DNA from: Globodera rostochiensis
Lineage: Eukaryota; Nematoda; Chromadorea; Rhabditida; Heteroderidae
DNA length: 64,000 nucleotides
Assembly (NCBI GenBank): GCA_018350325.1
Contig: JAEVLN010000001.1
Location: 2,221,501-2,285,500 of the forward strand
Direction of reading: 5' to 3'
Shown here piece by piece: positions 11,176-21,888 of this stretch. The notes below the pieces were generated by a model that did not search any database, was not told the origin of the DNA, and worked only from the letters and a program-made list of their open reading frames with translations. Every line of letters starts with the position of its first letter. The stretch's first letter is position 1. The translations under genes and the position numbers were made by a program.

Positions 11176-12600
11176 ATGTGCCGCCGCCCTCTCCCAACTA
11201 CGGCCGTCCAGCTGCTGCTGTTTTGCTTCTTCTCCGCCCTTTTGCTTCTTCTGCCGTCCCAGGGCAACGGTTAAGAGCATTTATTATTTATAATTACATA
11301 ATTAACGGGTTTAAATCGCTCAATTTTGATCATTTCTAAGCGCTCTGGTGCGGCTATGGCCAAAGAACGGAGAGTAAAGTGTTGATCCCAAGAATTCAGC
11401 ACGAGTGCAAGTCGGAACACATCGGTTGCAACTTCATAAACTGTTCATCCGGTCGATGTTTTAAATATTTTAAACATTTTTCGACAAAAAGATTATGGAC
11501 ATAAACTTAGAGACTTCGGCCGGGTCCCGTCGGGATTTCTAAAGATCCCATTGGGCATTTTTTTGGGGAATTTTTGGAATTGGGCCGGGAATCCTGCCGA
11601 AAATCGGTTTAGCCGCTTTCGAATATAAACCCCGGAATTGGCAATCCGGTCAATTCATTTTGATTGGTTCCAAGCAAAATGAAGGCACTTTAAACGATCC
11701 TGGCGTCCAGCAGTTGGCCACAAATCGTCCGGGCGGCCGTAGCGCCGGCATTTATTTAATTTAATTTAATTCCGATATTTATTTAATTTTATTTGTATTT
11801 AATTTAATTCCGACATTTATTTAATTTTTATTTAATTTAATTTCGATATTTATTTAATTTTATTCAATGCAGGAAAACAACAGTGGTTTGGTTGGGGGTG
11901 CAGTAGGATCATCACTAAAGAGAATACTAATTGTACATCAAGATCGATTGAACTTGCGACGAAAAGATTTCGATCGACGGAGAAATGGACGTGCGATTGC
12001 AGTTTCGGCGAACTGGGCGAAAGCGTTGGTAAGCCGTCCATTTTTTGGTCCATTTATTTCATTTTTAATGCCGGGGGGGGGGCGTTTTATCAAGAACTTT
12101 TCTGGTCATTATCCATTAATTACGTAATTACGGTCAGACAAATTGAGGGCTTTGGGGAATGATGCCGTGGCACTTTGATGGAGCCGTGGGGCTCCAAATT
12201 CGCGCATAATATTTGTTAATATTCCCTAAGCGTTTCAGACTTGGCCCCCCCGGACTTGCCGAGCACCACCACCACCACCACCACCAAACGCTCGCGCAGT
12301 TTGTTGCCTTTAAAATGGCAAATGCCCTCCGGCCTTTAGGGAAATCCCCGCAATAAAAATTTAATAAATTAAATTGCATTTAAATATTTTCTTTAGCTAC
12401 AAAAAGTGGCGGCGGTAAAAAGAGTGGCGGCGGTCGCCTCATCGTCAAGACGCATTTGGTCATTGCTTTTCAAATGTTTATTGGTGAATTTTCGCGCAAA
12501 ATTAAATTTGAATTAAATTAAAAAAGCGATTAAACAATTTTAATTCTTTTCAGGAATTATGCCGGCCGTGTTTGTTGGCCTCCGCAGCCGAACTGCTTGA
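11176..12600 (+). CDS. Family A secreted or membrane-tethered Cys-rich protein, copy 1
   Basis: Six exons, all introns phase 1: 11176-11269, 11341-11451, 11873-12028, 12239-12298, 12397-12483 and 12554-12600. The predicted protein has 184 aa. Residues 1 to about 31 form a signal peptide (MCRRPLPTTAVQLLL, then a Leu-rich core, ending SQGN). The Cys region has eight cysteines in the pattern WCGYGQRTES...HEC...GC...NCSSG...WGCS...NC...WTCDCSF, with NCS and NCT N-glycosylation sequons. A short poly-Thr stalk (PSTTTTTTTKRSR) follows, then SGGGKKSGGGR, and a hydrophobic tail (LVIAFQMFIG, IMPAVFVGL) before RSRTA. The order fits a GPI-anchored or single-pass surface protein. Cys spacing is loosely reminiscent of Ly6-like/ET modules of nematodes, but I cannot assign it. 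Exon structure is secure because copy 2 has the same exons and phases. Confidence 0.75.
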
Positions 12601-13107
12601 ACTTGAAGGAAAGGCCGAAGCAAGCGGGTGGATCGATCGATTTGAACGATAAAATAATTCACTTTTTGGTGTAAATTTTATGTAATAACAAATTAATTTA
12701 TGCTTGATAATAATATATTTTAAATAAACTTTTATTACCGAATAAATCACCAGCAGAAATTGCCCAAATTGCCTAAATCCCAAAATAAGTAAAAATGTAC
12801 ATTTTGAAAAATGAATTTTGCGGAATTTTGGGACATTTATTTTGGCTTCCGATTGATTCATTTTCAATTGCAATTGATGCTTCATCGAGAAAGCATCAGG
12901 GCCAAAACCAGCATTTCCTTTTCATTTTCATTCACTCATCCCCAAAATTGACATTCCCCAATTCTTTTTGATGATTGATCAAAAAAGTTTTATGCTTTTA
13001 AGTTTTAAATTTATTTGTTTCAACATTTTATTTAAATTTGTTTCCCTTGAGCCCAAATTTTGAAAAAGTGTCCAATTACAATATAAATGCATTCTTTCAT
13101 TTTTTTA

Positions 13108-13872
13108 ATGTTGGTGTTGGTCAACAGCCTGATGATTCCATGCATGATGGTCAAAATTTTTATTTATAATTTAAAAATGGACAAAAACAAAATTTTTATT
13201 TCCTTAAAATTTTTAGGCCTTCGATGATTTGGAAGCGGAATTCGGCACCAACGGGTAAAGTTTAAATTTATTTACTTTGAAAATATTTTTGAATTTTAAT
13301 TACCTAATTAACAGATTGGACACCAACGGGACCAAAGCCGACGGGACCAAAGCCGACAACACCGCCTCCTCTTCTGCATGGATTATTTGGACGTCGATTG
13401 GCATTGGACTGATTCTTCTTGCCCTGCTGGTGATTGCCTGCTTTTGGAAATGGTAAGTCGCCCAATAATTAAATGATTGAAAGTTTTTCATTTAAATATT
13501 TAAAATAATTTATAAAATAATTTTGGGTGATAGTTAAGTTTGTACCCCCCATTTTTGGAAAGTTATGCAAAACGTGTTTCTAGGGGTTAATGGGGCCGGA
13601 CCCGAATTCGAACAATTTTTCGAAAATTCAAAAATTTTCAAAAATCAATGTTGGCCTCAAAATCATTAAAAACATTACCGAATTTTGAATTAAACAATTT
13701 AAAAAGGCGTCAAAGCCGCGCGCCTTCGATTGTCGTGACGCGTGCCGGTGATGTGACGACGGAAATGGAAATGTCGGAAATGCCCGCGGCGCCAACCCGC
13801 CGGTGGGCGCCTTACGACGGGGCCTGGGATGTGGCCACGGGCTGTTTTAAAGGAGGGAAAGCCCTCTTTTAA
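13108..13872 (+). CDS. Family B single-pass membrane protein, copy 1
   Basis: Four exons: 13108-13149, 13217-13254, 13315-13452 and 13707-13872 (TAA), joining in frame to 127 aa. An N-terminal segment (MLVLVNSLMIPCMM) is followed by a short NGT-rich ectodomain (GTNGLDTNGTKADGTKADN) with potential N-glycosylation sites. Next comes a clear transmembrane helix (WIIWTSIGIGLILLALLVIA, then CFWKW), and then a basic cytoplasmic tail of about 55 residues containing RQSRAPSIVVTRAG, MEMSEMPAAP and DGAWDVATGCFKGGKALF. The last acceptor (AAAAAG/G) is poor in pyrimidines, so exon 4 is less certain. However, the open frame is kept in the paralogue at 25341-24578. No family recognised. It lies 0.5 kb downstream of the family A gene on the same strand in both arms. 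Confidence 0.6.
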
Positions 13873-14511
13873 AACGGCCCGTGGCCGTAGGGGTGGGCGG
13901 AATTAAATTTTGAAAAAAAAGAAAAAAATTTTTAACGGAAAATTCCGAAAAAAAAAAACGAAATTCCGCCCACCCCCCCCCCCCCCCCCCCAGTGATCAG
14001 TGAATGCCCGGCCCCGGGATATGGCGCCCACCGGCGGGCTCTTTTCATTTGTTGTAAAATATTGAAAAATAAATAAAATATTAAAAAAAATATATTTGCC
14101 AATCACTTTTAGAAATAATTTTTAAGTAATAAACAATCAATCACAAATTCGGTCCCAATATTTAAGTAAATTTTAATTTGTGGGCCCATAACGGAAAAGT
14201 ACCTTTTAAGATAATAATATTTTAAATTAACTTTCATTAATAAAAAATCATAAAAAGGGCCGACAACAGTTTAACATTTGAATTTTTTGAAAACAATATT
14301 ACGTCAGAATGCCAAAAGACATTTTTTGTTAATACACATTTTATCCTTTCCAGTAAATTTAAATTTCGGCAAAACGCGGTGATGCCGATAGACCGTCCTG
14401 CCGTCGGACAGATGTTGAACCATTTTCGTATGAACTTGCCCAAAAAGATAAAAAAGCGTAGACTTTCTAATTAACAACTTTTGCTCAATTAGGTACATAT
14501 TAAGCTTTACT

Positions 14512-14641
14512 AATGGCTTCTTCCGGTTTTGCCATTGTTACCGGTGCCAACACCGGCCTCGGCCTGCATTTAGTTAAATCGCTGTACGCATCCGGCACAT
14601 ACGCCTCCATTGTGTTGGCTTGTCGAAGTGAAGAGAGGGCA
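14512..14641 (+). pseudogene. Truncated copy of dehydrogenase exon 1
   Basis: An ATG at 14512 opens a frame identical to the first 43 residues of the short-chain dehydrogenase at 23967 (MASSGFAIVTGANTGLGLHL ... CRSEERA). It includes the TGANTGLG nucleotide-binding motif, then breaks off into unrelated AT-rich sequence and the 42-bp minisatellite. No catalytic region follows. It is a relic marking the end of the left duplication arm, and probably not functional. Confidence 0.85.
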
Positions 14642-14715
14642 ACTATTTTTAATAAACTTTCATTAACAAAAAATTAATTTTATCCATTTCCGGGTAAATT
14701 TAAAGTTCGGCAGAA

Positions 14716-15030
14716 CGTGGTACCTCTTCCATTTCCAAACTTCATCCTCTTCCTCATCCTTTCACCTCTTCCATTTCCAAACTTCATCCTCTTCCTCATC
14801 CTTTCACCTCTTCCATTTCCAAACTTCATCCTCTTCCTCATCCTTTCACCTCTTCCATTTCCAAACTTCATCCTCTTCCTCATCCTTTCACCTCTTCCAT
14901 TTCCAAACTTCATCCTCTTCCTCATCCTTTCACCTCTTCCATTTCCAAACTTCATCCTCTTCCTCATCCTTTCACCTCTTCCATTTCCAAACTTCATCCT
15001 CTTCCTCATCCTTTCACCTCATCAGATCAC
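14716..15030. repeat. 42-bp minisatellite, about seven to eight units
   Basis: Same unit and orientation as 5085-5262 (CATCCTCTTCCTCATCC, TTTCACCTCTTCC, ATTTCCAAACTT). It begins directly after the truncated dehydrogenase relic and a short AT-rich stretch. Units are nearly identical, which suggests recent expansion. From 15030 to 16990 I see only C-rich and G-rich tracts, TGATCAG-rich DNA (15430-15830) and one GC-rich element near 16600. No gene is supported there. Confidence 0.9.
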
Positions 15031-16200
15031 ATCCATCCGTCCATTGATTGCTCTGCCCATTCGTCCATTCATTCATTCTTCCATCCCATCCCATCGCCAT
15101 CTCTTCCGCCCGCCCTTTGTCGGCTTCTTCAAACGCGGGGCGCTGTCATTTTCCCCCCCCCCATTTTGGCCATTAATTGCCGCCGTCCCCCCGCCTTCCC
15201 ATCCATTCGTTGTCCGTTTTCCTTTCATCCCGCGCCCCCCCCCCCCCGGCGCTTCCCCCGCCCCCCCCCCGGCGCCTTTCATCTTTTGCTCAAAATTCAT
15301 CCAGCGGAAAATTGGGCGCTGAATTGGCGCTGGCGGCGGGGGGAAAAGCATGGGAACGGAAGAATGGATGGTGGAGGAATTGGGGTGGAAAAGTGATTTT
15401 GAATTTGCATGAATTTTGGTCGTCGTCGGTTGCTGAAGTGATCAGAAAAAAATACCAAATTGAATTGATTTTAAAAATATTTTTATTATTGGATCAGTCA
15501 ATGTCTGAAAATGACCTGTGACCCCCCGTCAGTTTTGGATCATTTAAAGCGATCTGATCAGACAATGTTTCAATTACCCAACCGGACTGATCAGACAATT
15601 TTGAGCTTCCAATTGGAGAAAGCCGGGATTGCCAACAATTTGGAATTTTTGTTGCTCCGTTCTTTTTTGGCACTCCCGCTTTGTCAACCTTGGCATTTCC
15701 GTTTAAAGGCCGACATTCCGAACCCGTACACCTTGACAAATGTTCATCCACCCACTGATCGATCAGAAAATAATGATCAGAAAAATCCGATCAATGCAAA
15801 ATTTTGTTCCTCTAAAAAGGTGCTCTGCTGATCAAACATTGATTCCGCTCGGGCAAAAAGGGTTATTCCCCCTCCCCGCCCCGACACATCATTTTCTTCC
15901 CGAACCGTCCCCCCCCCCCCAAAAATCCCATTTTTGACCCCCCCCCCCCATCGCCACCCCTTTGAGTTTGGCCGTCCGTCCGTTCGTCCCTTTTGCAATT
16001 TGCCGCCTCCGCCGCCACACAAATAAATGCCTTGCCGCCCCCCCCCCCCACAGATTTAGATCATCCACCGCCTCCCCCCCCCCGCCAAAAACTGCGCCCG
16101 GCGGCTTGCCGCCAAAGCAAATCAGCGCCCCAAAAGTAAAGAAAAACTTCCCCTTTTTTTGTTTGACGGCTTTTTTGATGCGATTTTTGTTTCATTCCTT

Positions 16201-16235
<35 letters not shown>

Positions 16236-16599
16236 ATTTTTTGTCGCGGTTGTGCTAAGAAAAGCGTTTACTTTACTCTGCGGGCGGGCGGGCGGGCGGC
16301 GGTTCCCCCCACTGATCACAAAGGGGGGGGGGAGCCCTAATGATGGGGGGGGGGGGCATAAAAAGGAATTATGTCCAACCGACCGACCCAAAAATGTTGC
16401 CGTCGGCAAACCGCCCTTTGATCTGTGCCCGCCCCCTTTTTGAGGCGCTTTCGTCGGGAACCGCCCGCCCGCCCCTATAAAAGGGGCCGAGGGGGCGGAG
16501 GGGGGCGACATTTTGATGCGATTTACTTTGGGCATTTACCTAACAACGACTGAATGGGAATAAATGCTGCCACGCTTTTTTTTGTGCCAGCATTTAAAT

Positions 16600-16735
16600 T
16601 TGGGTTGAGCCCCGACACCCCGAAGCCCGAACCCCAAAACGAGGGCGTCCCCGATCCCCGACATGGCGCCAACCCCGGCCTCCCCGACCCTCGCACTTTC
16701 CCGCCCCCGAGGGGCGCCGGGGCTCAACCCTAATT
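16600..16735. mobile_element. GC-rich inverted-repeat element (TAGGG family), diverged copy
   Basis: Starts near TTGGGTTGAGCCCCGACAC and ends GGGGCTCAACCCTAA, so its ends are inverted repeats of about 15 bp. The interior has the CCCCGA and CCCGACC blocks found in the 99-bp element at 9580. No convincing target-site duplication is visible. A TATA-like TATAAAAGG at 16477 lies just upstream but cannot be tied to a gene. Confidence 0.5.
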
Positions 16736-16994
16736 AGGTAAATAGCGGCGCCTCTGGGCAAGCACGGACAATCCGGCATGCCCTAGAGGGATTTGGTGGA
16801 TGGTTTTTGACGGTTTCATACAAAATTTAGGCCTCCGTAAAGGGAATTTTTCAACAGGGTAATTTTGCAAGCTTTGTGGGAGGAGCTTTAATTGGAATTT
16901 TGTGCCACTTTCTCTCCTAAGGAAATCGTTGCTTGGGAAACGGCACAATAAATTTTGGTATTTTTATAGCATTTCCAAATTTGCACCGCATAAA

Positions 16995-19237
16995 ATGTTC
17001 CATTCGCCCGTTCACATGGCCGAGCGCGACGAAAACGACGACGACGACAACGACAACGGCATTTTGTTGCCAACATCCCTGCAGGCGACGCTTGACCACC
17101 CGCACACTTTTGGCACTTTTTGCCATTGGATAGCCGGCACAGGGCGTGCGCATGTGCTCGACTTTTGGCTGGCCATTTGGGCCTTCCGGCGCGCGTGGCT
17201 CGAGCGCGACCCGCGCGCGCAACGCATCGGAGTCGCGTTCCATCGACGCTTTGTCAGGTGGGGCGTTTTGTCCAGAAATCCCGGAGAATCGAGATTTTTC
17301 CCGGGGAACCTAAATCCGGGGTGGTTTTAGCCGCGGGATCCGAATTCCGAGACTTGGCCGGGTCCCAAATGCGGGAGATCCAAATCCCGGGACTGACCGG
17401 GACCAGGAGAATACCGAAACCCCGCATTTTCACCTTATAAAATTTGAAATATCCGGCCCCGCTTTTCCAGGTGGCAAATCATTTTCAAATTATCCCCAAA
17501 AATATTCAAAATTCCATTTCTTGACGGAGAGAATAAAAAATAAAGGAAATCGTTTCGAGAGTAAATTTTTCAAAATGTTTAAACTAATCCTTGCCCATTA
17601 AGTCCACGCACCGGCTGTTGCGATTTCCTCCCGGCATCGTTGCGTGCCGACTGTTCGGAGCGCCTGCAGCGTGAACCGATGCGCGGGGACTTTTTTGATG
17701 CATGCATTCCGCACGCGTGGGCATGTCTGACGCGCGAGCACGTGCAATTTGTGCTGCACGCAGCAAAGAAGCAGCAGATCGGTGGTGCTGCACTGGAGCA
17801 GCAGCAGCAACAGTTTGTGCCACCGTCAGAGAAACAGCAACAACGACTGATCGATCTGGAAGGAGATGCAGAAGAAAGCGGGCGAGACGCAGAGTGCAAC
17901 GCGTTCGCGCTTCAGTTGGCACACAAATTGCACGCGTTGGCGACAGAGCGCAGACAGTGGACAACGGCGGCGGCGGCGGCAGGACGCACCGCGGGGGACA
18001 GTGCGTGCGGTTACTTCAGCAGCAGCAGGAGGAAGACGGACGTGCCGGAAGAGCAGGAAACGGCGGTGACGCCTGAACGCATGTGCGCGTGGATGCGCTT
18101 CGCAAGCGCGCACAGCGGTCTGACCGGTCCGTTGCCATTTTCTAATTGACTTTTGTTTTTGTCCCATTGGATCGATCATCCAAACGATCTGATCGATTCG
18201 ATTGAATTCTAAGCAGTGTTTTGCTTGTGGACGATCATGATTGATCAAAATAAACAATTTTTGATCAAATTTGTTTCAGCGCTCTCTTCCTCCTGTTACT
18301 ATGCGGACGGCAAATCGTCTTCATCCAGCTCCACCACCGGAGGCTACATGACATTCAAACAAAAGTAAATATAAAATTGAATTGGAAGGGATTTTTCAAA
18401 ATTGTTAAATTATGTGCATTTTGTTAAATAAAAATATATTTTTGCGCTTTTTTAAGCATTCCTCCTCCATCAGCAGCAGCAGCAGTTGAACAGCAACAAC
18501 AACAACAACAACAACGGCACAGTGACAGCGCCGGAGGCGATTGCATGGCAACGAGCACAGCGTCCTCCTCCATGGGCGCAAGTTCTGGTGGTGGTGGCGG
18601 TGGTGCCGTTCCGATGACCATCACTTACCGGGTGAGAGGGAACACACCCACCGGACGGCATTTTCTATGCTTTGAAAGCAGAGAAAGGACCGATCGAGGA
18701 GATTCTCGATCAAAATCTCGAATAACACGCTCAAATGGTCGAAGCGCCGAGTTGGCGTGACGGCAAAACGCCTGAGGGGCTTACCAATTTTTTTACCCTT
18801 AAAAAATAAGCAAAAATTAGTGCGCTTAGATTGCCCATTTTTGGTAAATTCACTGGGAGGTTTTTCCTCGATTTGGAGGAGTCTTCGATTTAATTGCAAA
18901 ATATTGTTTTAAAAATTGCAGGAAGCTGGCGGCTTCGGGCCTCCGTTTGTTGTCCGCGTTGCGCCCCAGGCGACGGTCACTTTCCGCGAGTTCCGTCGCC
19001 TTTTTGCCATTCCATTGCGAAGCAACAAACGGTGGGCACACATTTCTTCGTCCGTTTTTTTCGACGAGTACATCTCCAACTCTTTGTTTCAGTTTTCTGT
19101 TCAAAGAGCACCGATTTGACGCGCCGCGGGACTCCGCGCACTTTCAGTGGACAGCCATTTACGAGGACGGCAGCGCGTTGCCGATGTTCTGCGGCCAAAT
19201 TGTGGCCGAATGCCGGACATTGTCCGAGTCGGACTGA
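16995..19237 (+). CDS. pry-1: Axin-like protein (PRY-1 type) with RGS and DIX domains
   Basis: Scaffold of the Wnt/beta-catenin destruction complex. Exons: 16995-17257, 17603-18126, 18280-18364, 18457-18631, 18922-19031 and 19093-19237, all in frame. Exons 1-2 form an RGS-type domain (QATLDHPHTFGTFCHWI, VLDFWLAIWAFRRAW ... FLPASLRADCSERL ... FFDACIPHAWACLTREHVQF). A linker rich in Gln, Ala and Ser follows, with SSCYYADGK and GGYMTFKQ. The C-terminal DIX domain runs through PMTITYR, FVVRVAPQATVTFREFRRLF, RFLFKEHRFD, FQWTAIYEDGSALPMF and CGQIVAECR. Length is about 434 aa. RGS followed by a C-terminal DIX is diagnostic of axin. A start at 17016 is possible, since both ATGs are in frame. Assignment to pry-1 rather than axl-1 is an inference. 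Confidence 0.8.
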
Positions 19238-19495
19238 ACACCACCGGGCAGCAGCAACAACAAAACAACGATTTTTTTTTGTGATTTTCTCAGATTTTTT
19301 CTGATAGAGTACATAATTTATTGGAGGAGCGATAAGAAATTTGTTTTATTCAACTGATTTTTTTGCTACCGGATTTCCCTGCAAAATCACAAAATCCCCC
19401 AGGCAAATTTCGACATGTTCCTGAATTTCGTGTACATAATTGGCACATAGTTTTTTAAAACAAATTAAAAAAACAACATCAACAAAAAAATAAAA

Positions 19496-21725
19496 TTATG
19501 AAAATCCAAACAACGCCGCACGTCGTGGCGCCTCTGGTGCTGAACACTTTTTTGCCTCCAATTGCTTCAGTCGTGCCAACAATGCCCGGTTGAGTGCCAC
19601 CGCCGCCTCTGCAGCCCTCGCGATCATTTCGTCCACGGAGTCCACCTCCAGGGAGCCGCCTCTGACCTTCTTCAACAGCGTGACCATGGCCATTTGTGAC
19701 GCGTCGTCGCCATCATCGTTGACACTGTGCTGCTGTAAATGAAAAGCCTAACAGTAATTTATGTCAATTCCACGACCTCTCCACCATACGTGTCCCAGGG
19801 GTGGCCATGGACACCTCCCCACCTCCCCCCCCCCCCGCCTCGTAGTAAATTTTTGTCAACAATTTACGTATGGAGAAAGGTGAATTTTGGTTGCCAATCT
19901 GTTAACAAATTCTCCATCAAAAAATTTTCCGGTGGCGCCTATCGGCACCGCCGACCCCCCTCCAAGAATTCACAAATATCGTTAAATGCTTTTAAATTTT
20001 TTCCCGACGGCGCCTGTCGGTCCGGACTCCGGACCTCTCCAATTGCTAAAAAGCATCGAAAAAATTACCGAATTTTTAGAAATTTTGGTTTGATCGCACT
20101 GAGACCACCCCCCCCCCCCTGGTCCAATCGTACGTCATATGGGCCTCGGATTAGGCCACCCCTTGGACACGTGTATATGCCCCTCCACCCATCTCAAAAA
20201 CTAAAAAAATGATGGCTTTTTAAATTATGGACAAAATTTGTCAAATTCTTTTCGGCACATTCACAGACCCCCGTTATATAACGCGTCAAAAAAAAAAGTG
20301 CCAATAATTGCGCACCCACCCACTTTTTTGTCGCTTTTCGTTGGGTCCGTTGAGGGCGGTGGTGGCGGCTGAACGCCGACGTACAAAGTGCTGGACGAAC
20401 ACATTTCCTCCATCAAATCAGCATCAAGCACGCACTGATCACCAATTTTGTTGACGCCAATCACGAGGGGTGCCCTGGAATTTTTTTAAATTTCCAATTT
20501 GTTTTTTTTTTTGCGCTTTTGCACAACAAACTCCGTCATGTCGATGTGCCATGTGCTGATTTCGTCGGGCATGTCGATGTGCACTTTGCCCTCGTCCGCC
20601 GGCCTCACCACAACATTGCAAATCTCCGTGTCCGCCAACGCCGCCTTGACCTTCAAACATTTCGGTGTGATTAGAATGAATACCTTTTCGAACAACGGAT
20701 TCGAATTCGAGAACATTTTGGGTCAAAAACTTTAATTTTCATTTACTCAAATTTTTGAACAAGTATCACAAATGTCTGCTATTTTTTGAATTGATGTAAC
20801 GACTAAGACACAGCAAAGTGAATGGCAAATTCGTTTAATTTGTCATCAAATTTTAAACCAAATTTTAGAATTCACGTTCCGTTCGGGACTCAAAGAAATA
20901 AGCCAAAGCGGAAATCGAATTCGTATTTTACCCAAACCCCCCCCCCCCCCCACTTTTTTTCTCCTTTTCCTAAAATTTGAGTGATTTTAACAAAATTCGG
21001 TCAAACCCCCAACGAAATGGCGTCCATGGCGTTGCCGTCGAACTGCAGCACAACAACGTCTACGTACAAACACCACAGTTGTGTGGGTGCCAACACCAGC
21101 TTGGCCATGTCAGGGATCGCCGACGGGGACGCGTTGCCGAAGGCACTGGCAAGCGCCTTGGCCCACTCTTCGGCCTGCCCAAAAACAAATTTTAAATTTT
21201 GAAGGTTTGAAACAATGAGAAAAAAAAAAATTCTAAATTCTGGGAAATGTTTTTAACTTAACGCACTTGGTCGTTGCCGCCCCGACCAGAGAATTTGGGC
21301 GACGCGTTGGCGGAAATGTCGACAAAGAAGCGGAGACGCTGCGTGTCCACGAGTTCGGCACGTTCGACCAGCGTCAGGTCGGCCTTGACCGCGACGAGCA
21401 CGTCGGTGTCGCCGAGTTGGAGTCGGGCGGACCCGTTGGAGCCGACAAGGACGCCCGTCTCCAGCGACAGCGGACGATAGTCCTTCGCACTTAAGGAAGA
21501 CTTAATCATGGGCTGACTGAACGCTCTGCCAAAATTTATGAATAGTAGATGAACCGCCCGGACGCTTTCCCAAAATTTAGGATAAATAGTAGATGAACTC
21601 CCCCCCCCCGCAGCAACTGGAAAAGCAACCAAAAAATCCGCCAACCTCCGTCCGTCGTTGCGCACCCCCTCCTGGACACCGTCGATGATGAAGTTTTTCT
21701 CGTGGTTGCTGATCAGCACTTCCAT
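19496..21725 (-). CDS. exos-7: Exosome complex subunit EXOSC7/RRP42 (RNase PH-like)
   Basis: Ring subunit of the RNA exosome. The first ATG of the family-like N-terminus is at 21725 (MEVLISNHEKNFIIDGVQEG, then VRNDGRR). The next exon (about 21485-21270) reads DYRPLSLETGVLVGSNGSAR, LQLGDTDVLVAVKADL, then FFVDISANASPKFSGRGGND. Exon 3 (about 21178-21010) has PTQLWCLYVDVVVLQFDGNA, then MDAIS. Exon 4 (about 20660-20505) has VKAALADTEICNVVV. Exon 5 (about 20475-20320) has PLVIGVNKIGDQCVLDADLM, then EEMCSSSTLYVGV. The last exon (about 19735-19496) has VTLLKKVRGGSLEVDSVDEM and ends LFGFS. The block order matches the RNase PH fold of RRP42. The intron near 21497-21640 holds a poly-C tract. A second exosome subunit lies at 34298-35937. 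Confidence 0.85.
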
Positions 21726-21888
21726 CTCTTTCTTAAAGTCCAATACATAAATTTTCAATTAAAATGAAAAATATAACGCCATGGCAAGGTGATAATTCAA
21801 CAAATTGGGAAACAAAAGCCAAAAAAAAAAATTGTTTTAATTTATAGTAAAATGAGAAAAAAAAGCGCGTCATTATACAATTTATTTT

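Larger units (their letters stand above)
10411..14641. repeat. Left arm of a large inverted duplication
   Basis: This segment matches 29721-23837 read in reverse. Homology starts at TGGGGGTGCCGTCGAATTAG, which equals the last codons and stop of the sterol acyltransferase gene (29721-29698) with two mismatches. It ends at GAGAGGGCAA inside dehydrogenase exon 1. Homologous blocks in order: acyltransferase end, family A gene, 3' spacer, family B gene, dehydrogenase upstream region and the first 44 codons of the dehydrogenase. The right arm is about 1.6 kb longer, mostly from an insertion at about 25820-27250. Confidence 0.9.

Noticed and set aside
14680..15009. Minus-strand repeat protein (RKRMKFGNGRGE units)
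   Set aside because: It is only the 42-bp minisatellite read in one frame; the plus strand is open as well.
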